Below, piece by piece: positions 1 through 9,380 of a stretch of 55,841 nucleotides of DNA; within the stretch, counting starts at the first letter, position 1; the number at the start of each line of letters is the position of its first letter. The DNA comes from CAZDXB01 sp964509335 (GTDB taxonomy: Bacteria > Bacteroidota > Ignavibacteria > Kapaibacteriales > UBA2268): the NCBI GenBank assembly GCA_964509335.1, contig CAZDXB010000020.1, positions 1 to 55,841 on the forward strand, written 5' to 3'. The position numbers and the translations under genes were made by a program. Under the pieces are notes generated by a model. It was not told the origin of the DNA. It searched no databases and saw nothing but the letters and a program-made list of their open reading frames with translations.

Positions 1-19
1 AAAAAAAGGATTATTAAGA

Positions 20-844
20 ATGATTAATGAAAAAATTGAGCTGTTTCGTAAAGTCCTCAGAATAAGGGGTTATAGCGAATCATCAATTTCTAATTATGTT
101 TCCGCCCTCAATAAGTATATAGGAATTAAGGGGTTTGACTTCTCTGAAAAATTGCTTCTGGCTTATTTCAATGAGATGCGTCTGAAAGACTATTCCTCAA
201 GTACTGTCAGAATGGCTCTTATGGCTGTGCGGCTCTATCTGAAGCTGATTGAAAACGAGGAATTTGACAACTCCCTTCTAAAGGAGATAAAACGTGAACA
301 TAAACTGCCGGATATACTCTCAAAAAGCGAAGTTCAATCCATTCTTGAAAATATTACTAACCTCAAGCACAAGGCAATCGTATCTCTGATTTATTCCTGC
401 GGATTAAGGGTGAGCGAATGTCTCAATTTAAAAGTAAACGCCATTGATTCAGATAGGATGCTTATTAAAATCGTGCAGTCTAAAGGAGCGAAAGACAGGT
501 ATATTCCGGTTTCAGGAAAGCTTCTGAAGCTTTTGAGGGAATACTGGATGGCGTACAAACCGCTTGAGTTTCTTTTCAGCGGTCAGAAAAGCCCGAAGTA
601 CTCCGCCAAAAGCATTCAAACAATCGTAAAGAGAGCGGCAAAAAACGCCCGTATAAAGAAAAAAGTAACGCCGCACACCCTGCGTCATTCTTTTGCAACA
701 CATCTGCTAGAGCAGGGCGCTGACATAAGGATAATTCAGGAAATACTCGGGCACAAAGACATCCGCACTACCCAGATTTACACACATATTTCATCGGCAA
801 ACATACAATCTGTGAAAAATCCTTTAGATGACATACTGGAATAA
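20..844 (+). CDS. Tyrosine recombinase, XerC/XerD-like integrase
   Basis: Site-specific recombinase of the tyrosine integrase family, 274 residues. Residues 1-85 form a SAM-like DNA-binding N-terminal domain and about 95-270 the catalytic domain. The catalytic set is visible: Arg130 in SCGLRVSE, a Lys near 155-158 in QSKGAKDR, His219 and Arg222 in HTLRHSF, His245 in LGHKD, and the nucleophile Tyr254 in TQIYTH. The length fits single-domain XerC/D-type enzymes. It could be a chromosome-dimer resolvase or the integrase of a mobile element; no dif or att site was recognised. Only 19 bases precede the start, with a weak AAAGGA-like ribosome site. Its codon choice looks less rich in CG-containing codons than that of central genes such as yidC, which hints at transfer, but this was not quantified. 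Confidence 0.88.
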   Translation: MINEKIELFRKVLRIRGYSESSISNYVSALNKYIGIKGFDFSEKLLLAYFNEMRLKDYSSSTVRMALMAVRLYLKLIENEEFDNSLLKEIKREHKLPDILSKSEVQSILENITNLKHKAIVSLIYSCGLRVSECLNLKVNAIDSDRMLIKIVQSKGAKDRYIPVSGKLLKLLREYWMAYKPLEFLFSGQKSPKYSAKSIQTIVKRAAKNARIKKKVTPHTLRHSFATHLLEQGADIRIIQEILGHKDIRTTQIYTHISSANIQSVKNPLDDILE

Positions 845-1307
845 AGATTTTCAAAAATACCGGACATTTCCTTCCTGTGTGGGAGTTTAACTCATTCACA
901 AATTGGAATTTGGGAATGAGAACAGTAGGCGGAATTTGATGGTTTGAAATATTTGGTTTCCAGATTCCCGCTTGCGCGGGAATGACTTCTAGACGTCATT
1001 CCCAGCTTGACTGGGAATCCAGAAAAGGCGATTACCTTGGAATCTTATCATTAGACACTGAAATATTGTCGATACAATCGAGCTTTGAGACAAATTCTAT
1101 ATCTACGAAAAAAGCTCTCGATATTTTTCCCATTAGTCTATATTTAAACAATCCCCCTAAAAACCGTATAATTACAAAAGCCGTAATAATGCAAATTGCT
1201 CAATACAATCAAACGATGTTCTTCGTGTCTCGCCAACAGCCCCGATAGCGTTTTCTCCTCGTAAATAAATCTAATCGACGTCGTTTATAAATATATCACA
1301 ACAAACT
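845..1307. repeat. Intergenic region made of a palindrome and a MITE-like repeat
   Basis: No convincing gene lies in this 463-base stretch. At 891-920 there is one copy of the dispersed palindrome CATTCnCAAATT/AATTTGGGAATG. At 960-1092 there is a diverged copy of the MITE-like element that is complete at 10505-10706: the paired blocks GATTCCCGCTTGCGCGGGAA and CATTCCCAGCTTGACTGGGA are followed by an ATTGTCGATACAATCGAG end and GAGAC, where the terminal repeat decays. A short open frame at 982-1248 is simply read through this repeat. Nothing recognisable is seen at 1093-1307. Confidence 0.75.
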
Positions 1308-1976
1308 TCAATTCGACGACGAGCCGGCGACTACCGCTCCGACAACCGCTCCCAGAACGGCGGCTTGCATCTCTTGTATTGCTGTATCGACGCCTTTAGA
1401 TATAGAATCCCCCTTCATTATTTCTTTTAAAGCGAGCTTTATTGCTTTCTGCTCCTCCTTATCCTCGCTAAGCAACTTGCGCATACTGCAAGCCTGAATT
1501 AACCCGAGAATCGACGAAGTTTCGCCGTCGATTTCTTCGCGACTTAAAACTTTGCTTCTTAACTCGTTTATTAAATCTTCTCTCGCTTTTTTATTAACCA
1601 AGCGCGGCTTTTTGTAGCTGAAAAACAGAAACTCTTTGTCTTCAACCCGAATATAACCTCTCTTTTCTAAATCCCACAGAATTGAATTGCGATATTTCTT
1701 GCTATACGACAATTTAGAAATCCAAGTCTTGATTTTCTTCGGTTTTTTAGCGTCGTTAATCTTTCCGAGAGCAAACCTATGAGCTTCCGACATATTAGTT
1801 TCATAAGATTTAGCCGCTACTTTCTTGTCGGCTATTTCAATCGTCTTTTCCAAAAGCAAATCCATTAAAATAGAGCCGCCAATTGCCGCGTTCCTTATCT
1901 CCGAGCTAACCAAATACTTCGGCTTTACGGGATTTATTATCAACAACAAAAACTTCTCGGCAATACTCAGTTCCAT
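1308..1976 (-). CDS. GPP34 (Golgi phosphoprotein 3-like) family protein
   Basis: 222-residue protein resembling bacterial GPP34/GOLPH3 family members. It opens with the typical pattern ELSIAEKFLLLIIN, followed by a hydrophobic helix with small residues (AAIGGSILMDLLLE) and the basic stretch KPKKIKTWISKL. In eukaryotes the family binds phosphoinositides at membranes; its bacterial role is mostly unknown, so no function is assigned. The C-terminus ends in a glycine/alanine/valine-rich segment (AAVLGAVVGAVVAG) that may associate with membranes. It is monocistronic and flanked on both sides by MITE-like repeat copies (960-1092 and 2075-2170), which suggests repeat-mediated mobility of this locus. 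The family call rests on recalled family patterns. Confidence 0.72.
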   Translation of the reverse strand: MELSIAEKFLLLIINPVKPKYLVSSEIRNAAIGGSILMDLLLEKTIEIADKKVAAKSYETNMSEAHRFALGKINDAKKPKKIKTWISKLSYSKKYRNSILWDLEKRGYIRVEDKEFLFFSYKKPRLVNKKAREDLINELRSKVLSREEIDGETSSILGLIQACSMRKLLSEDKEEQKAIKLALKEIMKGDSISKGVDTAIQEMQAAVLGAVVGAVVAGSSSN

Positions 1977-2074
1977 CCTTATCCTTATTAATTAAACGTC
2001 TTATCACGGAAATCAATATACGGCATTCCGCCGAATTTTCAAACGACAATCTATTATATTTAGTTCGATTATTA

Positions 2075-2170
2075 CCAGATTCCCGCTTGCGCGAGAACAA
2101 CTCCTAGAAGTCATTCCCAGCTTGACTGGGAATCCAGAGAAAACGATTATTTTTGACTCTTTATATTAGA
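2075..2170. repeat. Diverged MITE-like repeat copy
   Basis: Partial copy of the element seen complete at 10505-10706. It carries the paired blocks beginning CCAGATTCCCGCTTGCG and CATTCCCAGCTTGACTGGGA, then GATTATTTTTGA, but neither terminal inverted repeat is intact. Together with the copy at 960-1092 it brackets the GPP34-like gene in direct orientation. Confidence 0.7.
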
Positions 2171-2186
2171 AGATGCTAACAACTTT

Positions 2187-3074
2187 CTACTTAACCAACG
2201 TTATTTTCCTCGAAATACATCTTTCGCCGTCCCAAATTCTTACAATATATATCCCGTCGCTTAGATTCATTAGCGATATTGGCGAATTGGATATTCTGCC
2301 TTTCTTGACATTTTGTCCGTAAGCGTTCGCCACTTCGTAGCGCATACCGACATAATCTTTTTGATTCGCTAAATTAACCGTTCCGTCGCTCGGGTTTGGA
2401 TATAGATAAAACGCCGCGTCGTCTTGTTTGTCGTTTGGAACGCCCGTGAGGTCGTTGCCGTAATACAGAAAGATAATCCATTTAGCCGAACTTGGGTCGA
2501 AAACGCCGACCGCCGGCGTGTAAGCGTAAAATCCGACTCGGAAGTTATATTCGGCGAACTCGCTGACTATATCCAAAGAATCAACAGCCGCCCAAGCGGA
2601 ATCGGCTCTCTCTATGTATTGGTCGGAAGAACAATAATCGCCGACAAGCCAATAGTCAAAATATTGAGCGCTATCAGGTAGAGCGACTTGGTTCGCCGTG
2701 TTTTTAAATGAGTCGGCGGGAATAATCTCTTTAGGATAAAAGATTTGTCCCATCCCCATCCACCAAATCGAAGCGTAAAACAAAGTGTCCATATTGTAAG
2801 TATATCTGAAAAGGATTTCGCCGTAATCGCCGGGGGACTTGAAGTTGATATCGAAAGGAAGACTGTCCGAATCACATTTGTCGCACAATGGATAATAAGA
2901 AATATTCGCGCCGTTAAGTTCATAAGTTTCAAAATCGACTGCTAATATAGTAAGATTCATAGAATCAGGCTTGATTAAGTCCTTGTTAGAAAACCACTCC
3001 CCGTCTTGATTTGTCGCTTCCGCTTCTAATAAAACGAAAAAGAACAAAAAAACAAGTAAGATTATTTTCTTCAT
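2187..3074 (-). CDS. Secreted protein with type IX secretion C-terminal sorting domain
   Basis: 295 residues. An N-terminal signal peptide (MKKIILLVFLFFFVLLEAEA) is followed by a middle region of about 200 residues that I do not recognise, with a CDKCDSD cysteine pair near residues 64-67. The last ~70 residues form a Por-secretion-system (type A) sorting domain: it begins YPNPSDGTVNLAN, has a central block resembling MRYEVANAYGQNVKKG, and ends DGIYIVRIWDGERC then KITLVK. Such domains direct export across the outer membrane by the T9SS and cleavage or attachment at the surface. It stands alone between a MITE fragment and a methyltransferase gene. The catalytic or binding role of the mature part is unknown. 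Confidence 0.82.
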   Translation of the reverse strand: MKKIILLVFLFFFVLLEAEATNQDGEWFSNKDLIKPDSMNLTILAVDFETYELNGANISYYPLCDKCDSDSLPFDINFKSPGDYGEILFRYTYNMDTLFYASIWWMGMGQIFYPKEIIPADSFKNTANQVALPDSAQYFDYWLVGDYCSSDQYIERADSAWAAVDSLDIVSEFAEYNFRVGFYAYTPAVGVFDPSSAKWIIFLYYGNDLTGVPNDKQDDAAFYLYPNPSDGTVNLANQKDYVGMRYEVANAYGQNVKKGRISNSPISLMNLSDGIYIVRIWDGERCISRKITLVK

Positions 3075-3124
3075 AATTTAACTTATCTATTTATGAACAA
3101 TATTAGTTGCGCTACGCTAATTAT

Positions 3125-3754
3125 TCACTTGACCGCTTTCACGGCGACGAACGAGCCTTCGCCGAAGCCCTTTTTAACCGGTTCTATGTCCTTAATTTCC
3201 GAGAGTTTTTTGAAAATCGTCTGCCGAAAATCTAATTCCCTAAAGCCCGCCTGCTCTAAATAGCTCGCGACAATTTGCGTCGAATAAAAAACCGCTTCAC
3301 TGTAAAATACGCTTTTGTCCTTGTGTTTTTGATATGATTTGCCGACGGGGCTGTTTTTATCGATAAAACCGACCACGAAAACGCCTCCGAGCTTGAGTAT
3401 TTTATATGCCTCTCTGAACGACATTTCCAAGCTATCTACGAAGCATATAGTAGCTACCATAAGCGCGTAGTCAAAAGAAGATTCGTCGAAAGGAAGCTCC
3501 TCGGCGACGCCGGCGACCGTTTTGATTCCCTTCATCTCCGCTATCTTTCTCATTTGACTGGAAGGCTCTAATCCAATTTCAATGCCGAAAGGGATAGCGA
3601 ACCTGCCGCCGCCGACGCCGATTTCGACGCCTTTGCCGCTTTCCGGCAATAGCTCACCAACGGCTCTCAGTTCGGACTCGTAAACGAATTTGTTTTCGTC
3701 GAACCATCTTTCGTATCGCGAAGGATAGTTCTCGAAAGGTTTTATTTTAGCCAT
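3125..3754 (-). CDS. Class I SAM-dependent methyltransferase
   Basis: 209 residues with a Rossmann-type methyltransferase fold (Methyltransf_11-like). The SAM-binding motif I is GVEIGVGGGRFA at about residues 43-54. The acidic ribose-binding position lies in GLEPSSQM, and motif II/III is SFDYALMVATICFVD followed by EAYKILKLGGVFVVGFID. The substrate cannot be deduced. The gene lies just downstream of the flavin oxidoreductase on the same strand, with a gap of about 63 bases, so the two could be cotranscribed; a shared pathway is only a possibility. Confidence 0.85.
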   Translation of the reverse strand: MAKIKPFENYPSRYERWFDENKFVYESELRAVGELLPESGKGVEIGVGGGRFAIPFGIEIGLEPSSQMRKIAEMKGIKTVAGVAEELPFDESSFDYALMVATICFVDSLEMSFREAYKILKLGGVFVVGFIDKNSPVGKSYQKHKDKSVFYSEAVFYSTQIVASYLEQAGFRELDFRQTIFKKLSEIKDIEPVKKGFGEGSFVAVKAVK

Positions 3755-3817
3755 TTTTCTATTCCATTTTTAGCGAACATTCCTTTCTTTATAAGACAAA
3801 ATTGGGGCGATTTTCTT

Positions 3818-5680
3818 TTATATTTTCTTGGCTATTTCGTATCCGTCGCTAATAGCGTCTTGCGCTTTTCTCGGCTCGGCGGCGTCGCCTATTAAATGTA
3901 TCGACGCCTTGCCGGCTAATTTATCTCTCAAATCATTTACGCTACTCATTCCGGTAGCCATAACTATTTTATCCACGCCTTCGATAACGCCCTTTTCGCC
4001 TTCTTTCTCGATAATCGCCTTGTCGTCTTGTATTTCCTCGACTTTCGTATTGAGGTGTATCTCGACGTTCTTTTCCTTCAGCTTCTTCAAAGTCATCCCT
4101 TTTTCAATCATTTCCATACCGCGCGCAGTTTCGCCGAGCATTTCAACTATTATAACTTCGTTGTTCAAATCGGTCATTTTGCTCGCTACCTCGATTCCTA
4201 TCAGACCGCCGCCGACAATCAATATCTTCTCTTTTTGCGGCAGATTTTCCTCCTTCAGAAAGTCCGCCCAATAATACTCTTTCAAGCCTTTAATCGGAGG
4301 CGTAGCCGGTTTCGCGCCGGTCGCTATTATGATTTCTTCGTAACCGTCTTTCAGCAAATTATCCTCGTTCGCCTCTTCTTTTTTAACTTTCACGTCGAGC
4401 CTGTCCAACTCTTCTAAATAATAATCGACTAACTTTTTCAAATTTCCCTTCTTTGGCGGCAACCAAGCCAAGTTAAATTGTCCTCCAAGCTTATCTTTTT
4501 CGTAAAGAGTAACGTCGTGTCCGCGCTCTTTCAGCGTTAGAGCCGCCTGCATACCGGCTAATCCGCCTCCGGCTATTGCGACGCTCTTCTTTTCTTCGGC
4601 GGGAAATACTTTCTCGGCTTCTTTGCCGACCGAAGGATTTACCACGCAACCGATACCCATACCGCTTTTTACGCCGCCGACGCAACCGTCTGAACAAGCG
4701 AGGCAAGGACGAATCGCCCCTTCGACTTCGCCGAAATACTTGCCGAGGAAGTTCGGGTCGGCTACTAAAGCTCTGCCCATAGCGATATAATCGGCGCCGT
4801 ATTCTTTAGCGACTTTATCGACGTCCTCGCGAGTATTAATTTTGCCGACGAATATCGCCGGAATATTAATTTCTTTTTTAATCTCCTTCGCAAGTTCCCA
4901 AGTTTTGCCTTTGGGAATAAACATATGTTGGAAGAACCAAGGCGGCGTAGAGCAAAGCGTTCCGGCTGAAACGTGTATAGCCTCGACGCCGTTTTTTTCC
5001 AATTTCTTCGAAAGAGCTATCGCTTCCGGCAACTTTATTCCGTTCGGAATCATTTCGTCGCCGCTGATTCTCGCTATTATTGGTAAATCCGTCGCTTCTT
5101 TAACCGCGTTCAGCGCCTTCATCGGGAACTTAATTCTGTTATCGAAACTGCCGCCGTATTCGTCGTCCCTATCGTTAACGGCGGGCGAAATAAACTGCGC
5201 CATCAAGTACCCGTGTCCGAACTGCATCTCGATGATATCGAAGCCGGCTTTTTCGGCTCTAACGGCGACGTCTTTATACAAGCCGATAACGTCGTCCATA
5301 TCTTTTTCGGTCATTTTTTTAGGAACGACGTTTCTCGTCTCGCAAGGCTTGTCTGTCGCTGAAATATAATAATTGCCCGGCAGTTTCGGATTAGCCAGCC
5401 TGCCCGGATGGTTCAGATGCGCTATCACTTTCGCGCCGGTCGAATGCAACTCGCCGTTCAATCTCTTTAATCCCTCGATTTTATCGTTTCGGTCTATACC
5501 CAACTGCGTCGGTAATTCCCGCAAGCCTTTCTCCATATACAAAGGCTCGAGCGTTACAGCTCCGATATGCTTGCTTCTGGCTGTGTAAAAAGCTATGTGT
5601 CTATCAGTTACGACGCCGTCCCCTTCGGTATATCCCAACTTTATCGGGGCGAAAATAAATTCATTCTTCATATCAATCAT
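3818..5680 (-). CDS. Old-yellow-enzyme NADH:flavin oxidoreductase with C-terminal FAD/NAD domain (2,4-dienoyl-CoA reductase-like)
   Basis: 620 residues with two parts. Residues ~1-330 are an FMN-binding TIM barrel of the OYE family, including HPGRL, the catalytic-type segment EMQFGHGYLMAQF and an ARISGDE strand. An iron-sulfur ligand set follows with exact spacing C-x2-C-x3-C-x11-C (CLACSDGC to GC), as in FadH and trimethylamine dehydrogenase. Residues ~365-620 form an FAD/NAD(P) domain with two dinucleotide folds (IAGGGLAGMQAAL and ILIVGGGLIGIEVA). The architecture matches 2,4-dienoyl-CoA reductase and related enoate reductases; the substrate is not settled by sequence. AGGAG lies about 7 bases before the ATG at 5680, supporting this start. 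It is divergent from a nitroreductase gene. Confidence 0.88.
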   Translation of the reverse strand: MIDMKNEFIFAPIKLGYTEGDGVVTDRHIAFYTARSKHIGAVTLEPLYMEKGLRELPTQLGIDRNDKIEGLKRLNGELHSTGAKVIAHLNHPGRLANPKLPGNYYISATDKPCETRNVVPKKMTEKDMDDVIGLYKDVAVRAEKAGFDIIEMQFGHGYLMAQFISPAVNDRDDEYGGSFDNRIKFPMKALNAVKEATDLPIIARISGDEMIPNGIKLPEAIALSKKLEKNGVEAIHVSAGTLCSTPPWFFQHMFIPKGKTWELAKEIKKEINIPAIFVGKINTREDVDKVAKEYGADYIAMGRALVADPNFLGKYFGEVEGAIRPCLACSDGCVGGVKSGMGIGCVVNPSVGKEAEKVFPAEEKKSVAIAGGGLAGMQAALTLKERGHDVTLYEKDKLGGQFNLAWLPPKKGNLKKLVDYYLEELDRLDVKVKKEEANEDNLLKDGYEEIIIATGAKPATPPIKGLKEYYWADFLKEENLPQKEKILIVGGGLIGIEVASKMTDLNNEVIIVEMLGETARGMEMIEKGMTLKKLKEKNVEIHLNTKVEEIQDDKAIIEKEGEKGVIEGVDKIVMATGMSSVNDLRDKLAGKASIHLIGDAAEPRKAQDAISDGYEIAKKI

Positions 5681-5866
5681 TTGACTACTCCTTTTTTTGT
5701 TTATTAATCAAGTTATTTCAAACTAATATTATTTTAAGTTTCGCCTAACAAAGTATTCAATTTTTTTTAAAAAAACAAATTTTAACTATTTGTTTTATTT
5801 CTTTGACTTTGAACTGATTTTCTAGAACTTTGCGCAATGGAATTCGTTTAACAAAAAAAATAAAAA

Positions 5867-6439
5867 ATGAAACTAAAAGACTTGATTCTAAAGAACAGAA
5901 GCTGCAGAAGATTTAAGGAAAACGAGCCGATAAGCGAAGAAACGCTTAGAAATTTAGTTGATTTAGCGCGTCTTTCGCCTGCCAGCGCGAACTTGCAGCC
6001 GCTTAAGTATATTCTATCGTGCGAAAAAGAGAAGAACGCAACGATTTTTCGCAATCTCGAATGGGCGGGCTACTTAAAAGATTGGAAAGGACCCTCGGAA
6101 GGCAAGCGACCGGCGGGCTATATTATAATTCTCGGCGATACGAAAATCAAAAAGAAAATAAACTGCGACCACGGCATAGCGGCGCAAAGCATAACGCTCG
6201 GCGCGACTGAACTAGGATTTAACTGCTGCATAGTAGCGGCGATAAACAAAGACAAACTGCGCGAACAGTTGAATATACCGGAATATCTTGATATAATGCT
6301 GGTAATCGCAATAGGAAAATGCGCCGAAGAAATCGAATTGGAAACGGTAGGCTCCGACGGCGACATAAAATATTGGCGCGACAAAAACGATATACATCGC
6401 GTTCCAAAACGCAGATTAGACGACATTATTATTGGGTAG
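5867..6439 (+). CDS. Nitroreductase-family FMN oxidoreductase
   Basis: 190 residues of the nitroreductase superfamily, FMN-dependent enzymes that reduce nitro groups, quinones or related substrates with NAD(P)H. The FMN phosphate-binding N-terminus is clear (KNRSCRRFKENEP, residues ~9-21), followed by the helix LARLSPASANLQPLKY and a C-terminal VIAIGKCAEE strand where the family usually has a GxP-like turn. The length is typical of small members. It is transcribed away from the OYE flavoprotein, with 186 AT-rich bases between the starts; a shared redox theme is plausible but unproven. No Shine-Dalgarno sequence precedes the ATG, which is common in Bacteroidota. Confidence 0.85.
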   Translation: MKLKDLILKNRSCRRFKENEPISEETLRNLVDLARLSPASANLQPLKYILSCEKEKNATIFRNLEWAGYLKDWKGPSEGKRPAGYIIILGDTKIKKKINCDHGIAAQSITLGATELGFNCCIVAAINKDKLREQLNIPEYLDIMLVIAIGKCAEEIELETVGSDGDIKYWRDKNDIHRVPKRRLDDIIIG

Positions 6440-6448
6440 AAACGCTCA

Positions 6449-6483
6449 GGGGCTGTTTCACTACTCGATTGTATAGACATTAT
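6449..6483. repeat. MITE end fragment next to a scaffold gap
   Basis: The stretch GGGGCTGTTTCACTACTCGA followed by TTGTATAGACATTATT matches the left end of the complete MITE at 10505 (GGGCTGTATCAAAACTCGAT). Only this end is present. It runs into a short tandem duplication of TTCTCTCCTTCAAAACTCCG and then an N run, so the rest of the element may be missing or mis-assembled. Confidence 0.65.
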
Positions 6484-6540
6484 TCTTCTCTCCTTCAAAA
6501 CTCCGATTTTTTTTCTCTCCTTCAAAACTCCGATTTTTTT

Positions 6541-6640
6541 NNNNNNNNNNNNNNNNNNNNNNNNNNNNNNNNNNNNNNNNNNNNNNNNNNNNNNNNNNNN
6601 NNNNNNNNNNNNNNNNNNNNNNNNNNNNNNNNNNNNNNNN
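6541..6640. other. Scaffold gap (100 N) inside short tandem repeats
   Basis: Exactly 100 N, a conventional placeholder of unknown true length. The left side ends in two copies of a 26-base unit (TTCTCTCCTTCAAAACTCCG plus a T run). The right side starts with two copies of a unit containing GGGCATATTGGAATTTGGGA, so the assembly broke in repetitive DNA. No gene is visible at 6484-6763. Confidence 0.97.
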
Positions 6641-6763
6641 GGGCATATTGGAATTTGGGAAGGAGACGAACAGGGCATATTGGAATTTGGGAAGGCAAAC
6701 AAACGCATCGGGGCTTCTTACAGGACGCATCGGGGCTTGCCCAATGTAATAATTGCGCAACTT

Positions 6764-9244
6764 CTAAAATCCCGCATCCATTTCGCCGTCCATTTCGCCT
6801 ACGCCGTCTCTGCCTTGTTTTTTCTCTTTATAATTATTGAAACGATAGCTAAAAGTCAGTTCGACAATTTGCGCTTCCCTTCTGAAGCGATGGTACAATT
6901 CAAAATTCTGTCCGTAAGACGTCGATTCGCGTTTCATAGTCCCTAAAACGTTGCGCGTTTGCAAGGTTAGCGAAGCGTTTTTATCCAGAAAATCTTGTCT
7001 AATAGCGAAATCTAATCCGCCCATACCTTCGCGTTCGCCTTGCGAAGTAATCGAAGGACCGCGATAAAATCCGTTAATTTGCAGGCGAGTGTTCTTAAAT
7101 ATATTTACGGAGCCGTGCATTCTTAAGTTCCAAGTGTTCGCGCTTGTCTGGGCGGTTTGCTCTACTATATCGCCGGCGATTGAATACTTATAATAATTGC
7201 CGGAAACGTTTAAGTTCAACCATTTCGACGGGCGATAATTTATCATTAGCTCCGCTCCCAAAAACTCCGCGCTCGAAAGATTAGCCAACATATGAACCAT
7301 TACGCTGTCGTTAGTCATTCTATGCAAGCGTTCCATTTCATTGAACGTCTTTCTATAATACCCTTCAAGAGATATAAAGGAGCCGTTAAACATTTTCTGA
7401 TAACCTAATTCGTATGAATCAGTGTATTCAGGCTCTAGTTCGGGATTCCCCTGCCTGTAATTATAATCGTCTATGTAACTTAAAAACGGCTCTAAATGCC
7501 TTCCATGCGGACGATTTATCCTGCGGCTATAACTCGCCATAACTTGATGACCCCCGCCCAATTTTTTTGAAAGATGAACGGAAGGGAAAAAATCTATTCT
7601 GTCTATTCTGAAAATTTTGGACGTATCCATAAAAGACATTTTTCTATCAGTATATTCGCCTCTTAAACCTAGCTTATAATCCACTCCAAATAATTTGGAA
7701 GCGAAAGTAGCGTAAGTCGAGTATATATTTCTTCTGAAATCCATGTCGGAACTAAATATGTCGTTTTCAACCCAGCCGTTCGAATCCGGCAAAAATTCCT
7801 CGAAAACATATTCCTCGGGGTCGTCGTTAAGCCTGAACTGCAAGCCCGCTTCAAACTTAGTATCTTCGTCCATCGGCAATGTATAATCCACTTTAGCGCG
7901 CAAATTATCTTCGTCCTCGATTTCTTCAGAACGAACTTCGTAAGGATTGTCGTCTATCACGTTCCAATCGCTATCGGTCAATCTTTGTCTTTGTTCGTCT
8001 GTGCCGCCGCCCTTTTCGTTTGAAAAATATATCGTCGAATATAACTTATGCCCAGCGTCGTTAAAGTCGTAATTTGCGTCCATAACAATTTTATAGTAGT
8101 CTTCGTCCCTCGACCATCCGCTATAATTCTTATAATAAGTTACGTCGTCAACGCCCGGGTCGGTAAAAGTCTTTAAAAGCATATCGCCGTCGCCGGAAAA
8201 ACCTTGGTTGCCGTAATTCCCCTCCAAACTCATCGTAAATTTATCCGTAAAATCGTATCCGATTCCGCCTTTTACGTTCCAACCGCCGCGATTAAAATTC
8301 CTATCGCCTGTTCTATTCATATGACTCGTAGTGTCTTCGAAAAAAGTCTGCCGTTCGTAGCGTCCGTCCCCCTCAAAATGATAATCCCTGTAATAAGCTC
8401 CTATAAACATCTTAAAATCGTCCGGCTGCCAATTAATAAGAAAATTGCCGCTGTATTTATCGTTAGTTCCGATTGACGCGTCGAAGACTCCGCTTAATCC
8501 TAAATCCTCTTCCTTCTTCAAAACGACGTTTATTATACCCGCCATTCCGTCAGGGTCGAACTTAGCCGATGGATTCGTTATTATCTCGATTTTCTGAATC
8601 GCCGAAGCGGGCATCTGCTGCAGAGCGTCGCTTCCGTCCAACACGCTGGGCTTGCCGTTAACGTAAACGGTAAAATTCGAACTGCCGCGGAGCGTAACGT
8701 TGCCTTCAATATCGACGTTAACCGACGGCGCGTTTTGCAAAGCTTCCGCCGCCGAGCCGCTAGCGGAAGTAATATCCTGCGCTACGTTCACGACTTTTCT
8801 ATCTGCTTTAAATTCTATAAAGTCCTTCTCGCCGGTTACGGTTACTTCGCCGGTCTGCGTCGAAGCCGCCCTCAATTTCATTTCGCCCAAATCGATAGAC
8901 CGCTTTTGAGGCGTGATATTAACGTCCTCGATGATTTTACGTTCGTAACCGATAAACTTCACCGACAAAAAAAACTTGCCGAAAGGAGCGTCGTTAATCT
9001 CGAATTTCCCGTTTTTGTCCGCTATAGCTCCGGTAACGGTGGATGAATCTTTCAGTCTTTTTAAAACTACGCTAGCGTAAGATAGCGGCTCCTTCGAAGA
9101 GCCGTCAATTGCGGTTCCGGTTATCTTTCCAACCCGCGCGTTTCTTAATTTATCTGAAGCTTCTCCGCTTGGACGTTGAGCAAAAAGGGAAAAGCCAATC
9201 AATCCAATGCCAACCGCCGTAAAAATCAATTTCAAAGCTTTCAT
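6764..9244 (-). CDS. TonB-dependent-receptor-like outer membrane beta-barrel protein
   Basis: 826 residues. A signal peptide (MKALKLIFTAVGIGLIGFSL...AQ) is followed at ~40-120 by a carboxypeptidase-regulatory-like beta-sandwich (GTAIDGSSKEPLSYASVVL). A plug domain lies at ~150-245, including ALQNAPSVNVDIEGNVTLRG and EIITNPSAKFDPDGMAGIIN. The rest is a long aromatic- and Asp/Asn-rich beta-barrel, as in the outer-membrane beta-barrel family of Bacteroidota. Such proteins act as TonB-dependent receptors or related transporters. No SusD partner or TonB gene lies nearby, so the ligand is unknown. The C-terminus carries a short charged tail after the expected final aromatic strand (FSYRFNNY), which is slightly unusual for a barrel end. 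Confidence 0.85.
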   Translation of the reverse strand: MKALKLIFTAVGIGLIGFSLFAQRPSGEASDKLRNARVGKITGTAIDGSSKEPLSYASVVLKRLKDSSTVTGAIADKNGKFEINDAPFGKFFLSVKFIGYERKIIEDVNITPQKRSIDLGEMKLRAASTQTGEVTVTGEKDFIEFKADRKVVNVAQDITSASGSAAEALQNAPSVNVDIEGNVTLRGSSNFTVYVNGKPSVLDGSDALQQMPASAIQKIEIITNPSAKFDPDGMAGIINVVLKKEEDLGLSGVFDASIGTNDKYSGNFLINWQPDDFKMFIGAYYRDYHFEGDGRYERQTFFEDTTSHMNRTGDRNFNRGGWNVKGGIGYDFTDKFTMSLEGNYGNQGFSGDGDMLLKTFTDPGVDDVTYYKNYSGWSRDEDYYKIVMDANYDFNDAGHKLYSTIYFSNEKGGGTDEQRQRLTDSDWNVIDDNPYEVRSEEIEDEDNLRAKVDYTLPMDEDTKFEAGLQFRLNDDPEEYVFEEFLPDSNGWVENDIFSSDMDFRRNIYSTYATFASKLFGVDYKLGLRGEYTDRKMSFMDTSKIFRIDRIDFFPSVHLSKKLGGGHQVMASYSRRINRPHGRHLEPFLSYIDDYNYRQGNPELEPEYTDSYELGYQKMFNGSFISLEGYYRKTFNEMERLHRMTNDSVMVHMLANLSSAEFLGAELMINYRPSKWLNLNVSGNYYKYSIAGDIVEQTAQTSANTWNLRMHGSVNIFKNTRLQINGFYRGPSITSQGEREGMGGLDFAIRQDFLDKNASLTLQTRNVLGTMKRESTSYGQNFELYHRFRREAQIVELTFSYRFNNYKEKKQGRDGVGEMDGEMDAGF

Positions 9245-9380
9245 CTATCGCCTTCGCTATCATTCAAAAATATTAACAAAATCTTTACAACGCTTAGACG
9301 ATTAATTTTCCAAAAAGTTTAAAGAAAATTCCTATCAATAGGTCGTTTCTTTGAAAAAATGAATTTTTACCTAACGCGCG

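Noticed and set aside
982..1248. Open frame of 88 codons on the plus strand
   Set aside because: Starts inside the MITE copy and has no protein-like pattern.
4491..4782. Arginine-rich open frames on both strands inside the OYE flavoprotein gene
   Set aside because: Shadow frames of a well-supported gene; low-complexity Arg content comes from its codon pattern.
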